Shown here one piece after another: positions 27,364 through 37,530 of a stretch of 64,000 nt of DNA. The translations under genes were made by a program, and so were the position numbers. Numbering within the stretch: the stretch's first letter is position 1; each line of letters begins with the position of its first letter. This stretch comes from Gammaproteobacteria bacterium (GTDB lineage Bacteria > Pseudomonadota > Gammaproteobacteria > Steroidobacterales > Foliamicaceae): NCBI GenBank assembly GCA_009844425.1, contig VYBN01000017.1:208989-272988 (forward strand), given 5' to 3'. A model generated the notes under the pieces. The model searched no databases and was not told where the DNA came from. It was given only the letters and a program-made list of their open reading frames with translations.

Positions 27364-30051
27364 TTGAGCACGCTTTCCTACCAGCAGATTCTCGAACAGG
27401 ACCTTTTCCCCGCGCTGCGGGAGGGCGCCCTGGCCGTGACCGCCACTTCAAGGCTGGCGCGGAGAATACGTTTTCGCTACGGCCGGTGGCGCCGCGCCGC
27501 GAACGCAACCGTGTGGCGTCGACCGGCCGTGATGTCGTGGCAGGAATGGATGCGCCGGTTGTGGGAGGACTCGCTGCTGCGCGGCGGAAAGGCCGGCGAA
27601 TACACATTGCTGTCTTCCCACGGATCGCTGATGCTCTGGGAGCAGGCTGTCGGGAAGAATGCCGTGGCCGGCTTCGATCTGGAGCAGAATGCGGAACTGG
27701 CCCGTAGGAGCTGGAACCAGGCGCTCGAATACGGGCTGAACCTTGAGCGCCTGCGCAGCGAGGTGGACGGGGAAGACGAGCGCCGTTTCGCCCGCTGGGT
27801 CGCGCGCTTCGAGGAACTGAGCCGATCGGGGAGTTGGCTGGAACCCGCGGGTCTCCCGCCACTCTTGGCCCAGGATATTCAGAACGGTGCGATCGCCGCT
27901 CGCGGGCGGCTGTATCTGCTCGGGTTCAACGATCCGCTGCCGGCACCGCAAGCCCAGTTGCTGGAGGCCATACGCGTCGCTGGTATCTCCGTGGAGACAG
28001 GCCCTGCAGCGCCCAGGGCGGCAAGCGTCTGTCAGATTCAGTACGAGAACGGCGACGAGGAACTGCAGGCCGCCGCAAGCTGGGCCGTCGAAGGCAACGC
28101 CGGTCTGGTGCTGGTCGATTTCACCGATCGTGCCCCCCGGGCGCGCCAGGCGCTGCTGGACAGGATGCAGCCGGCGTGGCAGACGCGCGGGTTCCCTCAG
28201 GACGCTCCGCTGAATTCCGCTGAAGCGCCACCGCTGGGGCATGTCGGGCCGGCGGAAATGGCACTGGACGCACTCTGCCTGTTGCCGACCGTAGTGGAAT
28301 TCGAGGTGGTCAGCCGGGTGCTGCGCGGCGCATACCTTCAGGGGTCGGACGCGGAAGCCGGCGGGCGCGCACGCGTGGAGCGGCGGATACGGGAGAGACT
28401 GGTCGGGGGCGAAATTACCCGAACGCAACTGATGGCGCGCACCCTGTCCGGCGCGCCGCTGCTCGCCCAGGCGCTGCAGAAGGCATGGAAAGCGTCGCGA
28501 AAGGCCCGCGGAAAGGGCAGGGCGCAGTCCTACCGCACCTGGGCCGGCGTATTCACGACCTTTTTACGCGAACTGGACTGGCCGGGCAACCGGCCGCTGG
28601 TCAGCAGCGAGCAGCAGGCGGTGGAAGCCTTCAGCCGCTTGCTTTCGGAGTACGGCGGCTGCGACGCCATTGCCGCAAGGCCCGTCCCCCTGTCCGCAGC
28701 GCTCTCGCGCCTGGCCACGATGGCCCGGGAGCGCAAGTTCCAGCCTCAGGGTCCCGACCAGGCCGTGGAACTCCTGCCGGTCGGGGAGTCGGCCGGCATG
28801 CACTTCGATCGACTGTGGGTGGCGGGTGCGGGCGCCAATCTGTGGCCACGGGGGATCCGGCCGGCGCCCCTGCTTCCTCTTGGATTGCAACGCCGCATGA
28901 AGATGCCTCAGGCAAGCGCGCAGTCGGCACTGGACCAGGCCCGCCGGCAAACGGACGCCTTGCTGCACGGCGCCGACGAAGTGGTGTTCAGTTGGTCGAA
29001 GGTTGCGGAAGAAGGCGTGGAGACAAGCTGCAGCCCACTCATTGCCCAGGTTCCCCTGCGCGACGCTTCAAGCGTGGTGGAGACGGGGGCAGGCGCTGCT
29101 TACGTCGAAGTCCTTCGCGCCGGCGCCTTGCTGGAGACGCTCAAGGATGATGCCGCGCCTCCGCTTGAGGTCGATGAAGAGGTAGGAGGCGGTACGCGAT
29201 TGATGGACCATCAGCTAAGGAACCCGTTTCGCGCATTTACCGAGCACCGGCTGCATGCGGCCGAGTACCCGATACCATGGGACGGCATCAGCCCGCTGGA
29301 CCGCGGTGACATCGTGCACAAGCTCCTGTTCCGGCTCTACAGCGAGTTCGGAGATGCCGCGTCGCTGGCCGCTGCGTTGCCCGACCTGGCGCCCAGCCTG
29401 GAGGCATGGGCGGCGGAAATCCCCCGGAAGGACCCGCCGGGAGTCCGGCCGCTGGTGCTGGGGCTGCTGCGGATGGAACGCGAGCGGGCCGTGCAGCTTG
29501 CGCTGGACTGGGTCCGTCTTGACCTGGAGCGCGGAGAATTCAGCATCCGGGAACTGGAGGAACTGGCGCAACTGGGCCTGGGACCTGTCACGCTGCGGAT
29601 GAGACTGGACCGGGTCGATCAACCGGGCGCCGACGGGGGCGCGCTGGTGCTGGATTACAAGACCGGGCGGGAAATACCGCTTTCGGGGCTCAACCCGGAG
29701 CGTCTGCGGTCCAGCCAGCTTCCGGCATACGCGCTGGTCACGCCAGACGTGTCCGGTGTCGGCTACGTATTCCTTTCCGGAAGACAGCGAGCGGTGAAGG
29801 GCATATGCGACCCGAGCGCCGATATTCCGGGCAAGGAGAAGCTGCCGAAGCTGACACCCATTTCGAAGCACCGCGATTTCAGGCATTACGCGAACTGGGA
29901 AAGCGTCCTGGCGGCCTGGCGCGAAGCACTGGAAAAAGCGGCGATGGACCTGAGCCGGGGCGATGCGCGCGTCGAGATTTTTTCCTGGGATGACGGCGGT
30001 CGCGGACAGTACCAGGTACTGAGCCGTATCCAGGAGTTGGAGCAGGCATGA
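27364..30051 (+). CDS. PD-(D/E)XK nuclease, AddB-like DNA repair protein
   Basis: C-terminal ALVLDYKTGREIPLSG nuclease motif; precedes UvrD-like helicase. Confidence 0.85.
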   Translation: MSTLSYQQILEQDLFPALREGALAVTATSRLARRIRFRYGRWRRAANATVWRRPAVMSWQEWMRRLWEDSLLRGGKAGEYTLLSSHGSLMLWEQAVGKNAVAGFDLEQNAELARRSWNQALEYGLNLERLRSEVDGEDERRFARWVARFEELSRSGSWLEPAGLPPLLAQDIQNGAIAARGRLYLLGFNDPLPAPQAQLLEAIRVAGISVETGPAAPRAASVCQIQYENGDEELQAAASWAVEGNAGLVLVDFTDRAPRARQALLDRMQPAWQTRGFPQDAPLNSAEAPPLGHVGPAEMALDALCLLPTVVEFEVVSRVLRGAYLQGSDAEAGGRARVERRIRERLVGGEITRTQLMARTLSGAPLLAQALQKAWKASRKARGKGRAQSYRTWAGVFTTFLRELDWPGNRPLVSSEQQAVEAFSRLLSEYGGCDAIAARPVPLSAALSRLATMARERKFQPQGPDQAVELLPVGESAGMHFDRLWVAGAGANLWPRGIRPAPLLPLGLQRRMKMPQASAQSALDQARRQTDALLHGADEVVFSWSKVAEEGVETSCSPLIAQVPLRDASSVVETGAGAAYVEVLRAGALLETLKDDAAPPLEVDEEVGGGTRLMDHQLRNPFRAFTEHRLHAAEYPIPWDGISPLDRGDIVHKLLFRLYSEFGDAASLAAALPDLAPSLEAWAAEIPRKDPPGVRPLVLGLLRMERERAVQLALDWVRLDLERGEFSIRELEELAQLGLGPVTLRMRLDRVDQPGADGGALVLDYKTGREIPLSGLNPERLRSSQLPAYALVTPDVSGVGYVFLSGRQRAVKGICDPSADIPGKEKLPKLTPISKHRDFRHYANWESVLAAWREALEKAAMDLSRGDARVEIFSWDDGGRGQYQVLSRIQELEQA

Positions 30052-33000
30052 CCGCGCCCGGAGACCAGGCGGTCCGCGAACGGGCGCTGCACCCGGAGCG
30101 CTCGTTCATTGTGCAGGCGCCGGCCGGCTCCGGCAAGACCGAGATTCTGGTCCAGCGCTACCTGAGCCTGCTGGCGCGGGAGGCCGAGCCCGACGCGGTG
30201 CTGGCGATCACCTTCACGCGCAAGGCGGCCGCTGAAATGCGCGAGCGCGTGGCCCGCAGCCTGCGTGAGGCCGCTTTGGACAACAAGGACGTTCCGCCTC
30301 ACCGCCAACGGAGCCTCGAGCTTGCGAGGCGCGTGCTTGTACAGTCCCGCAAGCGCGGCTGGGACCTTCCGGACAATCCCGCGCGCCTGCGCATCATTAC
30401 CATCGACTCGCTCGGTTCGTGGCTGGCGGCGAGTTCCCCGGTGTCCAGCGGCGGCGGAGCGCTGGGCAACCTGCGCGCCGACGCAGTGCCTCTCTACGAA
30501 ACGGCCGCCCGCATGTTGCTGCAAGATGGCATCCGGATTGGGGACGAGGATGTGCAGACCCTGCTTCGCCACCTGGACGGCAGCGGGCAGCAATTCACCG
30601 AACTGGTCGCGGGAATGCTGGCCAAGCGCGAACAGTGGCTGCCGTTGCTGGGAGCGGGGGACAACGCAGCGGCGCTCAATGCGGCGCTGCGCAATCTCGC
30701 AGGCCGCGAAATCGGCCGCATGCTCCAATGCCTGGGGAAAGTTCGCGGAGAATTCGAGAAGGCCTTTGCCGATTACTGGGTAACCGACGATGAGCGGGAC
30801 GACCCTTCCAACCCCGATGCGCTTTCCGGATGGGGCCGAGCGGCGAACGACCTGCTCACGCTGAAGAACGAATGGCGCGTACGGTTCAAGAAGCAGCTCG
30901 GCGAAAAACTGGAGCGAACGCTCAGAGAGTCCGACGAGTTTCGGGAACGATTGTCCCGCCTCAGGATTCTCGAGTCGCCTGGTTACGAAGCGGCCCGTCT
31001 GCAACTGGTGCAGTCGGTCATGCGCGTGTTGCGCGGCGCTTTTGCGCAATTGAAGGTGCTGTTCGCCCAGCGCAGGGAAACCGACTACACGGAAGTCAGC
31101 CAGGCGGCGCTCAAGGCCCTGGGCCACGGCGACCGGCCGTCGCTGCTGGCCGAACGCCTGGATACGCGGCTGCGCCACATCCTGGTCGACGAGTTCCAGG
31201 ACACCTCGCGCACCCAGCTCGACCTGCTCCAGCAGATGACCCGCGAGTGGCAGGACGGCGACGGCCGCACCGTGTTCATGGTCGGCGACCCCATGCAGTC
31301 CATATATGGGTTCCGGGAGGCCGACGTACGCGGCTACCTCAGGGTGTGCGAACAGGGATTGGCGGCCCTGCGACCCGAACTGCTCCGGTTGACCGTGAAC
31401 TTCCGTTCCACGCCCGGGCTGGTGGACTGGTTCAATATGGTTTTCCCCAGGGTCTTCCCTGCCGAGGGCGACATGCTGCTGGGCACCGTGGCCTATACGC
31501 CCTGCAAGCCGGCGCCCGGGGCAAGGCCCGCGTCCGAGGCGAAGCACGGAAATGCCGATGCCCGTCTCCACTACTTCCGCAAGGGGAATCACGAGTCCGA
31601 GGTGGCGATCGTCGAGCAAATAGTCCGAACCACGCTCAAGGACCGTCCCGACGGGACCATCGGAATCCTGGTCCGCAGCCGAACTCACGGAGAGGAAGTG
31701 AGTAACGCGCTGGGCAGGACCGGCATCGCGGTCAACCGCACCGAGTTCGAGCGCCGCAAGCGCTTCAGCGTGGTGCAGGACCTGGCCGCGATTGCCCGCG
31801 CCCTGGCGCAACTGTCCGACCGTATCGCCTGGCTGGCGGTCCTGCGCGCGCCGTGGTGCGGGCTTTCGCTCAAGGATTTGCACGCGCTTTGCCACGATGC
31901 CCCGCGCGAAACGATCTGGGACCTGCTGCGCGACGCCGCGCGCGTCGGCCGCCTCAGTCGTGACGGGCGCGACCGCCTGGCCCGCGTCGTCCCGGTGCTC
32001 GAACGGGCGCTGCGCCTGCGCGGGCAACTGGACTTTCGAAGCTGGGTGGAAGGAACCTGGCTGGCTCTGGGCGGTCCCGCGGGCAACAGCGACGAGAATT
32101 GCCTGCGTCATGCGGCCGAGTTTCTCGACAGTCTCGCCGAAACCAGCCAGGGAAGTCAGATCGACAACGCGGTTGCCCGCACGCTCAAACTCACCGACGA
32201 ATTCGTGTCCAACCCGGAGACCGGCGCGCGCGTGCAGATCCTGACCATGCACAAGGCCAAGGGCCTGGAGTTCGACACCGTGATCCTGCCGGGGCTGGGA
32301 CGGGACATTCGCGGCGGACGCGCGCCGGTGCTGCGCTGGTGGCAGCCGCCGCCCGGCGAGAACTGGTTGCCGGCGGAGCAGGGCGCCGCAACCCTGCTGG
32401 CCGTGCCCCCGTCACGGCGAGAAAAGGACACCGACCCCGTGTACGAATACCTGGACAAACTGGAGAAGGCCCGTGAGGATGCCGAGCGCAGGCGGCTCCT
32501 GTACGTGGCGGCGACCCGCGCGCGCACCCGCCTGCATCTGCTGGTGGGCCTGGTCCGGGACGAGGAGTCGCAGGGCCCGGGGGAGTTCAGGCCCTCGGCG
32601 CGGACCATGGCTGCCGACCTTGCGGAGGCTCTCAGGGAACTCTTCGAGCGGGAAGCTCCCGGGGAACTCCCCGCAAAGCGCAGGAGCGCGAGGAAACGGC
32701 GATTGGTGAAACCGGAGATCCAGCGCGTGCCCGACGGCTGGGCGCCGCCGGAGCCCCCGGCGCCGATGATCGCACCCAGCCCGGAGGAAACCCGGTCCCC
32801 TTCATACGTCTGGGCCGGCGAAAGGGCGCGGGTGCTGGGCCTGGCGGTCCACCGCTGGCTTCAGGAAATCGCCGAAGAAGGACCCGGCGCCTGGCCGCGC
32901 GAGCGCCTGGAGACGCAGCGCTCCCGCACTCGGCGGATGCTGCAGTTCCACGGCGTGCCGGCGGACGAACTGGAATCACTTGCGTCGGAAGTTGAAACTG

Positions 33001-33359
33001 CGCTGCTCAATACGCTCGACGATGAAACGGGCCGCTGGACGCTTGAGCCGCACGACGATGCCGCCAGCGAACTGCCGCTGTCTTTGCAGGAAGATGGCCG
33101 AACGCGCAGCCTGATCCTCGACCGCAGCTTTGTGCACGGGGGCGAACGCTGGATCGTGGACTACAAGACTTCCCGCCACGAGGGCGGCGACCTGGAAGCC
33201 TTCCTGGATGAGGAGGAGCGCCGCTACGCCCCGCAGCTCGAACGCTACCGCCTCGCCATGCAGGAACGCGAGAGCCGGCCCATCCGCACCGCCCTCTACT
33301 TCCCCTGGCACAGCGCCTTCCGCGAGGTCACCCCGGCGGATCAGAGTCCGGGAATCTAG
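30048..33359 (+). CDS. UvrD/AddA-like helicase-nuclease
   Basis: VQAPAGSGKTEILVQRYLSLLA, LVDEFQDTSRTQLDLL, MHKAKGLEFDTVILPGL, C-terminal IVDYKTSRH. Confidence 0.92.
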   Translation: MTAPGDQAVRERALHPERSFIVQAPAGSGKTEILVQRYLSLLAREAEPDAVLAITFTRKAAAEMRERVARSLREAALDNKDVPPHRQRSLELARRVLVQSRKRGWDLPDNPARLRIITIDSLGSWLAASSPVSSGGGALGNLRADAVPLYETAARMLLQDGIRIGDEDVQTLLRHLDGSGQQFTELVAGMLAKREQWLPLLGAGDNAAALNAALRNLAGREIGRMLQCLGKVRGEFEKAFADYWVTDDERDDPSNPDALSGWGRAANDLLTLKNEWRVRFKKQLGEKLERTLRESDEFRERLSRLRILESPGYEAARLQLVQSVMRVLRGAFAQLKVLFAQRRETDYTEVSQAALKALGHGDRPSLLAERLDTRLRHILVDEFQDTSRTQLDLLQQMTREWQDGDGRTVFMVGDPMQSIYGFREADVRGYLRVCEQGLAALRPELLRLTVNFRSTPGLVDWFNMVFPRVFPAEGDMLLGTVAYTPCKPAPGARPASEAKHGNADARLHYFRKGNHESEVAIVEQIVRTTLKDRPDGTIGILVRSRTHGEEVSNALGRTGIAVNRTEFERRKRFSVVQDLAAIARALAQLSDRIAWLAVLRAPWCGLSLKDLHALCHDAPRETIWDLLRDAARVGRLSRDGRDRLARVVPVLERALRLRGQLDFRSWVEGTWLALGGPAGNSDENCLRHAAEFLDSLAETSQGSQIDNAVARTLKLTDEFVSNPETGARVQILTMHKAKGLEFDTVILPGLGRDIRGGRAPVLRWWQPPPGENWLPAEQGAATLLAVPPSRREKDTDPVYEYLDKLEKAREDAERRRLLYVAATRARTRLHLLVGLVRDEESQGPGEFRPSARTMAADLAEALRELFEREAPGELPAKRRSARKRRLVKPEIQRVPDGWAPPEPPAPMIAPSPEETRSPSYVWAGERARVLGLAVHRWLQEIAEEGPGAWPRERLETQRSRTRRMLQFHGVPADELESLASEVETALLNTLDDETGRWTLEPHDDAASELPLSLQEDGRTRSLILDRSFVHGGERWIVDYKTSRHEGGDLEAFLDEEERRYAPQLERYRLAMQERESRPIRTALYFPWHSAFREVTPADQSPGI

Positions 33360-33841
33360 TCGCTTCGTTCGAGGACCAGGCTGACCTGGGTCAAGCCGGG
33401 CGCCGAGCTGCGCTCGATGTCGGCGCTCACGGTGCGGATGCCTTCCTGGACCGCCAGGCCGGCAAGCCAGGCGCTGACCTGGGGAAAGGGCGCATCGAGC
33501 AGGCGCAGGCGAACCCGTGTTTCGCTGTCCGCGGCGCTTTCTTCCAGAAAACCGCCCAGGCCGGCGTTGCCGATCGAACGGTTGACCAGGAGCAGCAGCG
33601 ACGCGTCCGATCGGGGGCGCGGCGCCGGCAACGCCGCCATTCGGCTGCCTACGCGGTCCAGCCGTTCAAGCAGCGCGGCTTCGGCCTCGCGCCTTTGCTC
33701 GCTGGCCTCCGCCCGGTCAAGCAGCGGGCCGACGGCCGCGAAATACCAGATCGCGGCAAGCGCCATCACCACCAGCGCCGCGAGCAGGGCCTGCTCGCGG
33801 GCCGATCTCCCGCGCCAGAATTCAGCGAGCGCGGCCATCAC
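33356..33841 (-). CDS. gspM: Type II secretion system protein M
   Basis: FWRGRSAREQALLAALVVMALAAIWYFAAVGPL; operon position. Confidence 0.85.
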   Translation of the reverse strand: MMAALAEFWRGRSAREQALLAALVVMALAAIWYFAAVGPLLDRAEASEQRREAEAALLERLDRVGSRMAALPAPRPRSDASLLLLVNRSIGNAGLGGFLEESAADSETRVRLRLLDAPFPQVSAWLAGLAVQEGIRTVSADIERSSAPGLTQVSLVLERSD

Positions 33842-35045
33842 GAATACTCAGTTCACCCGTGACCGATCCGTTGGACTCGGGCACGGCGGTCTGAATCAGC
33901 ACGGAGTGGCCGCTGGAGATCAGGCTTCGACGAACCTGTTCCAGCGTTTCCATGTCCGCGGCCGCCAAACGGACCTGGGCGGATCCGTTCCCGTAGTTCA
34001 GGCCGAGCACGCGGGCGCCGCTGCCGCCGGCGCGTTCCAGGGACTGCAGCACCCGCAGGAACCCGTCGCTGTCGGCCGCGGCGGAAAGATCGGCCGAAGC
34101 GACCCGGCGCCTGAACTCGCCCCTGATGTCGGCCGATGCTCCCGCATCCGGCATCATCTGCCGCAGCCGCCCTTCCACGATTCCGGCAAGCGCCTGGTAT
34201 TCCCTTTGGGCGCGCCAGCCGTCAATGGCCAGGTAGCCCGGAATCAAAAGGGCCATGGCAAGCAGGCCGATAGCGGCGCTTCTCAGCCGGCCGGCCCGGT
34301 CGTCGCGGCGGCGGAACTCACCCTGCAGCAGGTTCACGGCGCCCCCGGACATCGACTCCGCGGCCAATTGCGGCATCACCCCCTGTTCCAGCAGCCGGAG
34401 CTCCACGTCCCGTCCGTTCAGGCCGGCAATCGCTTCCCTTGCTGCATCTTCCAGGGCGGGCTCGCAATAGATCACCAGCCGGAATGGAGCGGCCTCCTCG
34501 CCGGCATGCTCCTCGCACGCGATATCGACAAGTCCCGCGAGTTCACCGGGCTGGGCAGATACCACTTGTCCGCCGCCGTCGCGCAAAAGCAGCGCATCCT
34601 TCTCCAGCAGGGCGGCGGCGGCGTTGGGAAGATGGGGCAAGGCATCGCCTTCGCCATAAGCGGCGGCCGGCTGCAGTCCCGCTGCTTCCAGCCGCGCCAG
34701 AAGATCTACAAGCCGTTGCCGCTCCACGGCCGCCACGTCCAGTTGATTGCCGTCCGCGGGTCCGACCGCAAAGTGCAGGTCCTCCACGTCGCCCGCAATC
34801 CGGTCCTCCAGCGCGTATCTCGCGCCCCTGACCGCCGACCGGCGCCCGCGCGCGGGCAGGTCCAGGCGGGCCCGAAACACTTCACGCGCCGGGACCAGAA
34901 GGACGACCTTGCGTCCCCCGGCCAGTTCGGCGGCCTGCTCCAGCTCCCCCTGACCGCAATGCGCCAGAGGCGCGCCATGGGCGTCCACCGCCTGCCAGGA
35001 GGCGCCGCCTTCCAGGTCGCTGATCCGAATTACCAAGTATTCCAT
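33822..35045 (-). CDS. gspL: Type II secretion system protein L
   Basis: Actin-like cytoplasmic domain plus TM; between gspK and gspM. Confidence 0.85.
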   Translation of the reverse strand: MEYLVIRISDLEGGASWQAVDAHGAPLAHCGQGELEQAAELAGGRKVVLLVPAREVFRARLDLPARGRRSAVRGARYALEDRIAGDVEDLHFAVGPADGNQLDVAAVERQRLVDLLARLEAAGLQPAAAYGEGDALPHLPNAAAALLEKDALLLRDGGGQVVSAQPGELAGLVDIACEEHAGEEAAPFRLVIYCEPALEDAAREAIAGLNGRDVELRLLEQGVMPQLAAESMSGGAVNLLQGEFRRRDDRAGRLRSAAIGLLAMALLIPGYLAIDGWRAQREYQALAGIVEGRLRQMMPDAGASADIRGEFRRRVASADLSAAADSDGFLRVLQSLERAGGSGARVLGLNYGNGSAQVRLAAADMETLEQVRRSLISSGHSVLIQTAVPESNGSVTGELSIRDGRAR

Positions 35046-35076
35046 GAACTCAAGGAGTCAGTGTCAATTAACGACA

Positions 35077-36027
35077 CTAGCCCTCCACCGGCGCCAGCCA
35101 GGCTTCGGGCGGCAATCCCTGCCGGCGTGCGCGGATCCGGCCGGGCCCGCGCTCCAGCAGGCTGGTCAGGTAGAACCGCGTGCCGTCGGCATTCACGGTC
35201 ACGCGCAGCGCGAACCAATTGCTGGAAAGCGACACCCGCCCGGCCATCCGGGAGGGCAGGGCGGCCTGCACTTCTCCCAGGTCCGTCATGCCGCCGGCCA
35301 GCTGCCGATCACGCCAGCCTTGCACCCGGGCGCGATCCGGGTATTCCGCAAGCGAAAGCAGCACCTCCTCGGAAGCCGTGTTCACGTTGACCGCAACCGG
35401 CGCACCGGTCAGCGGCAATGCCGTGACATGCGGCGAGAGCAGGCGCCAGGTTTCGGCGTCTACCCCCTCCACCGCCAAAAGCTCCGAAGCGTCCTCCATC
35501 GGACGATTGGGGGCCTGGTAGGGCGGGAAAAGCCGCGTGTAGGCTTCGTCTTCGGCGCCGCCCGACGGCTGCGGCAGGTTGTCGGCGTCCATCCAGTCCA
35601 GCACCTTGAGGGCAAGCGTCTCGTCCAGTCCCAGCACGCCGAGCAGGCGTTGAAACTGATCGACCGCGATCATGTCCGGCGTTCCCTGCTGAGTGATCAT
35701 GTTGTTCAGGTTAAACCGCCCCTGCATGTCTTCTATTGTCCCCCGAATCCGCATTGGCCCCACGCTCATGTCGCGGATGCCGCGGAACCAGGGCTCGCCG
35801 TAATGGTCCGTGTCACTGTCGAGCGCATCCCGGGCCATGATCTCGGCCGCCAGCTCCTCGATTCCCAGAGCCGCCAGGCGCGCCTGCGTGGCGCCGATAA
35901 GAACACGGGAGGCCTGCGTTTCAAGCTGCAGGGCAAACATGCGGGCGGCGCCGAGAACGCCGGCAAGGCTGACGATCAGCAGCGCCGAAATCAGCGCCAG
36001 CCCCTTCTGGGAACGATCCGGGTTCAA
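35077..36027 (-). CDS. gspK: Type II secretion system minor pseudopilin K
   Basis: QKGLALISALLIVSLAGVLGAARMFALQLETQ; FNLNNMI. Confidence 0.9.
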   Translation of the reverse strand: MNPDRSQKGLALISALLIVSLAGVLGAARMFALQLETQASRVLIGATQARLAALGIEELAAEIMARDALDSDTDHYGEPWFRGIRDMSVGPMRIRGTIEDMQGRFNLNNMITQQGTPDMIAVDQFQRLLGVLGLDETLALKVLDWMDADNLPQPSGGAEDEAYTRLFPPYQAPNRPMEDASELLAVEGVDAETWRLLSPHVTALPLTGAPVAVNVNTASEEVLLSLAEYPDRARVQGWRDRQLAGGMTDLGEVQAALPSRMAGRVSLSSNWFALRVTVNADGTRFYLTSLLERGPGRIRARRQGLPPEAWLAPVEG

Positions 36028-36626
36028 TGGCCCACCTCAATCAGGCGTGCAACGGTTCCGATACCCGGAACCACAACCGTAATCCGAACTCCGGCCGGCA
36101 ACGTCGCAACGGCGAACTCGCCGGGCGGCGGCCAGAAATCCGTCCATGCGGCCTGCGCCGCTCCGGACTCGGGCAGGAATTCCACCCGAAATGTCTCGAC
36201 TTCCGCCAGCAGCACCTCGCCCGCGGCCTGGGTAGCCCCGATCCGGTCCAGTACCGGCCAGTATTCGCGAAGCAGGCGCCCGTCGATCAACCGGTAACGC
36301 ACCCGTTGCAACTCGGCGCGCGGCAGCAGCCCCGGATTCAGCCAACCGCCGCGGGTGAAGCTCAGTTCGCCCGCGCCGATTGCCTGCAATGCCGGCTCAT
36401 GGTCCTGGCCCAGGATGCCGCGCACCGGACGCCCACGCAACTGGGCGAAATCGTTTTCCATCAGGCGCACCGCTCGCTGCACGCCGTGCCAGCGCTGTTG
36501 CTGCCCATCCAGCCGTTCCGACTGCCTGACCGCTTCCCCGAGCCCGCCGAAGGCCAGCGTCGCCATCACGGCGAAGACGGCCAGGGCCACGAGCAACTCG
36601 ATCAGCGTAAACCCGCGCTTGCTCAT
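36024..36626 (-). CDS. gspJ: Type II secretion system minor pseudopilin J
   Basis: MSKRGFTLIELLVALAVFAVMATLAFGGL prepilin motif; internal start at 36626 preferred. Confidence 0.9.
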   Translation of the reverse strand: MSKRGFTLIELLVALAVFAVMATLAFGGLGEAVRQSERLDGQQQRWHGVQRAVRLMENDFAQLRGRPVRGILGQDHEPALQAIGAGELSFTRGGWLNPGLLPRAELQRVRYRLIDGRLLREYWPVLDRIGATQAAGEVLLAEVETFRVEFLPESGAAQAAWTDFWPPPGEFAVATLPAGVRITVVVPGIGTVARLIEVGH

Positions 36627-36997
36627 TCCTCTTCCTCCGCTTCGACCCGCACCCGAACCACGCCCCTGGCCGCCGCCAGAACCGGGGCGTCGCGTTCCGG
36701 GCCAACCCGCACTTCCACGTCGCGCAGGGTCTCGGCGGCCGATTGCCGGACCCGATACTCGACCCACCAGACCCGGCCGGCGATTTCCTCTTCGCGGCGC
36801 GGCTGCCCGCGCGGAAGTTCTCCGGCCAGGCGCAGGGCCGTCAGCGCGTCAGCGGCCGCCCATTGGGCCAGCGTGCGGACACGAAGTTGCTCGGCGGTGC
36901 GGGCCGACTGGCCGGTTGCGGCGAATGCGGCGCTCAGGCCCAGGGCGACGACCGCCAGCGCCACCAGCACTTCGAGCAGCGTGAATCCTCTTTTCAC
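36623..36997 (-). CDS. gspI: Type II secretion system minor pseudopilin I
   Basis: MKRGFTLLEVLVALAVVALGLSAA. Confidence 0.9.
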   Translation of the reverse strand: MKRGFTLLEVLVALAVVALGLSAAFAATGQSARTAEQLRVRTLAQWAAADALTALRLAGELPRGQPRREEEIAGRVWWVEYRVRQSAAETLRDVEVRVGPERDAPVLAAARGVVRVRVEAEEEE

Positions 36998-37530
36998 AGG
37001 CCCTCAAGCACAAACTGGCCGGAAGAAGCGAAGCGCATCGTAGCGCCCGCTTCCCGCGTGCCGACCAGCCGCAACGTAAACGGCGTGAACTCGCCTTCAG
37101 GCAGAAGCAGGATCTGCGGCGCTGAATCGGCGGCCCCGAACGCGGGCGCCACCGCGCGGCCGTCGATACGCAATTCGAAGCGCATCGGCTGCGGCCAGGC
37201 GCGAGCCGCAAACGCTCCGCTGCGGAGCAATGGTCTCCAGACGAAACCGGGGCCGGCCTCGGTGTCCCGCTCCCGGGGAACCAGTTCAAGATAAGAATAG
37301 CCGTCCTGGCGAAACTTCAGTCCCAGCACCGTTCCCTGCAAGCGGCTCTCCTCCGTGGCCAACTGCAGGGTGGCGGCGAGCCGGCGCGCCTCCCGCGTTA
37401 CCGGGCTGCCCCCGGCGCCGGCCGACAGCGCGGCAAGGCCGGTCAGAAGCGCAATCACCGCCAGCACGACGAGGATTTCGATCAGCGTAAAACCACGCTT
37501 CGCCCGCGTGGCTTCCCGAGATGCCGTCAC
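36994..37530 (-). CDS. gspH: Type II secretion system minor pseudopilin H
   Basis: KRGFTLIEILVVLAVIALLTGLAALS. Confidence 0.9.
   Translation of the reverse strand: MTASREATRAKRGFTLIEILVVLAVIALLTGLAALSAGAGGSPVTREARRLAATLQLATEESRLQGTVLGLKFRQDGYSYLELVPRERDTEAGPGFVWRPLLRSGAFAARAWPQPMRFELRIDGRAVAPAFGAADSAPQILLLPEGEFTPFTLRLVGTREAGATMRFASSGQFVLEGL

Noticed and set aside
29886-32252. 788-aa minus-strand ORF antisense to the AddA/AddB-like genes
   Set aside because: Low-complexity Arg/Gln/Ala-rich product with no recognisable domain; the plus-strand frame has clear helicase motifs. GC-driven spurious ORF.
33417-35390. 657-aa plus-strand ORF antisense to gspM/gspL
   Set aside because: No domain logic; the opposite frame gives coherent T2SS proteins in the expected order.
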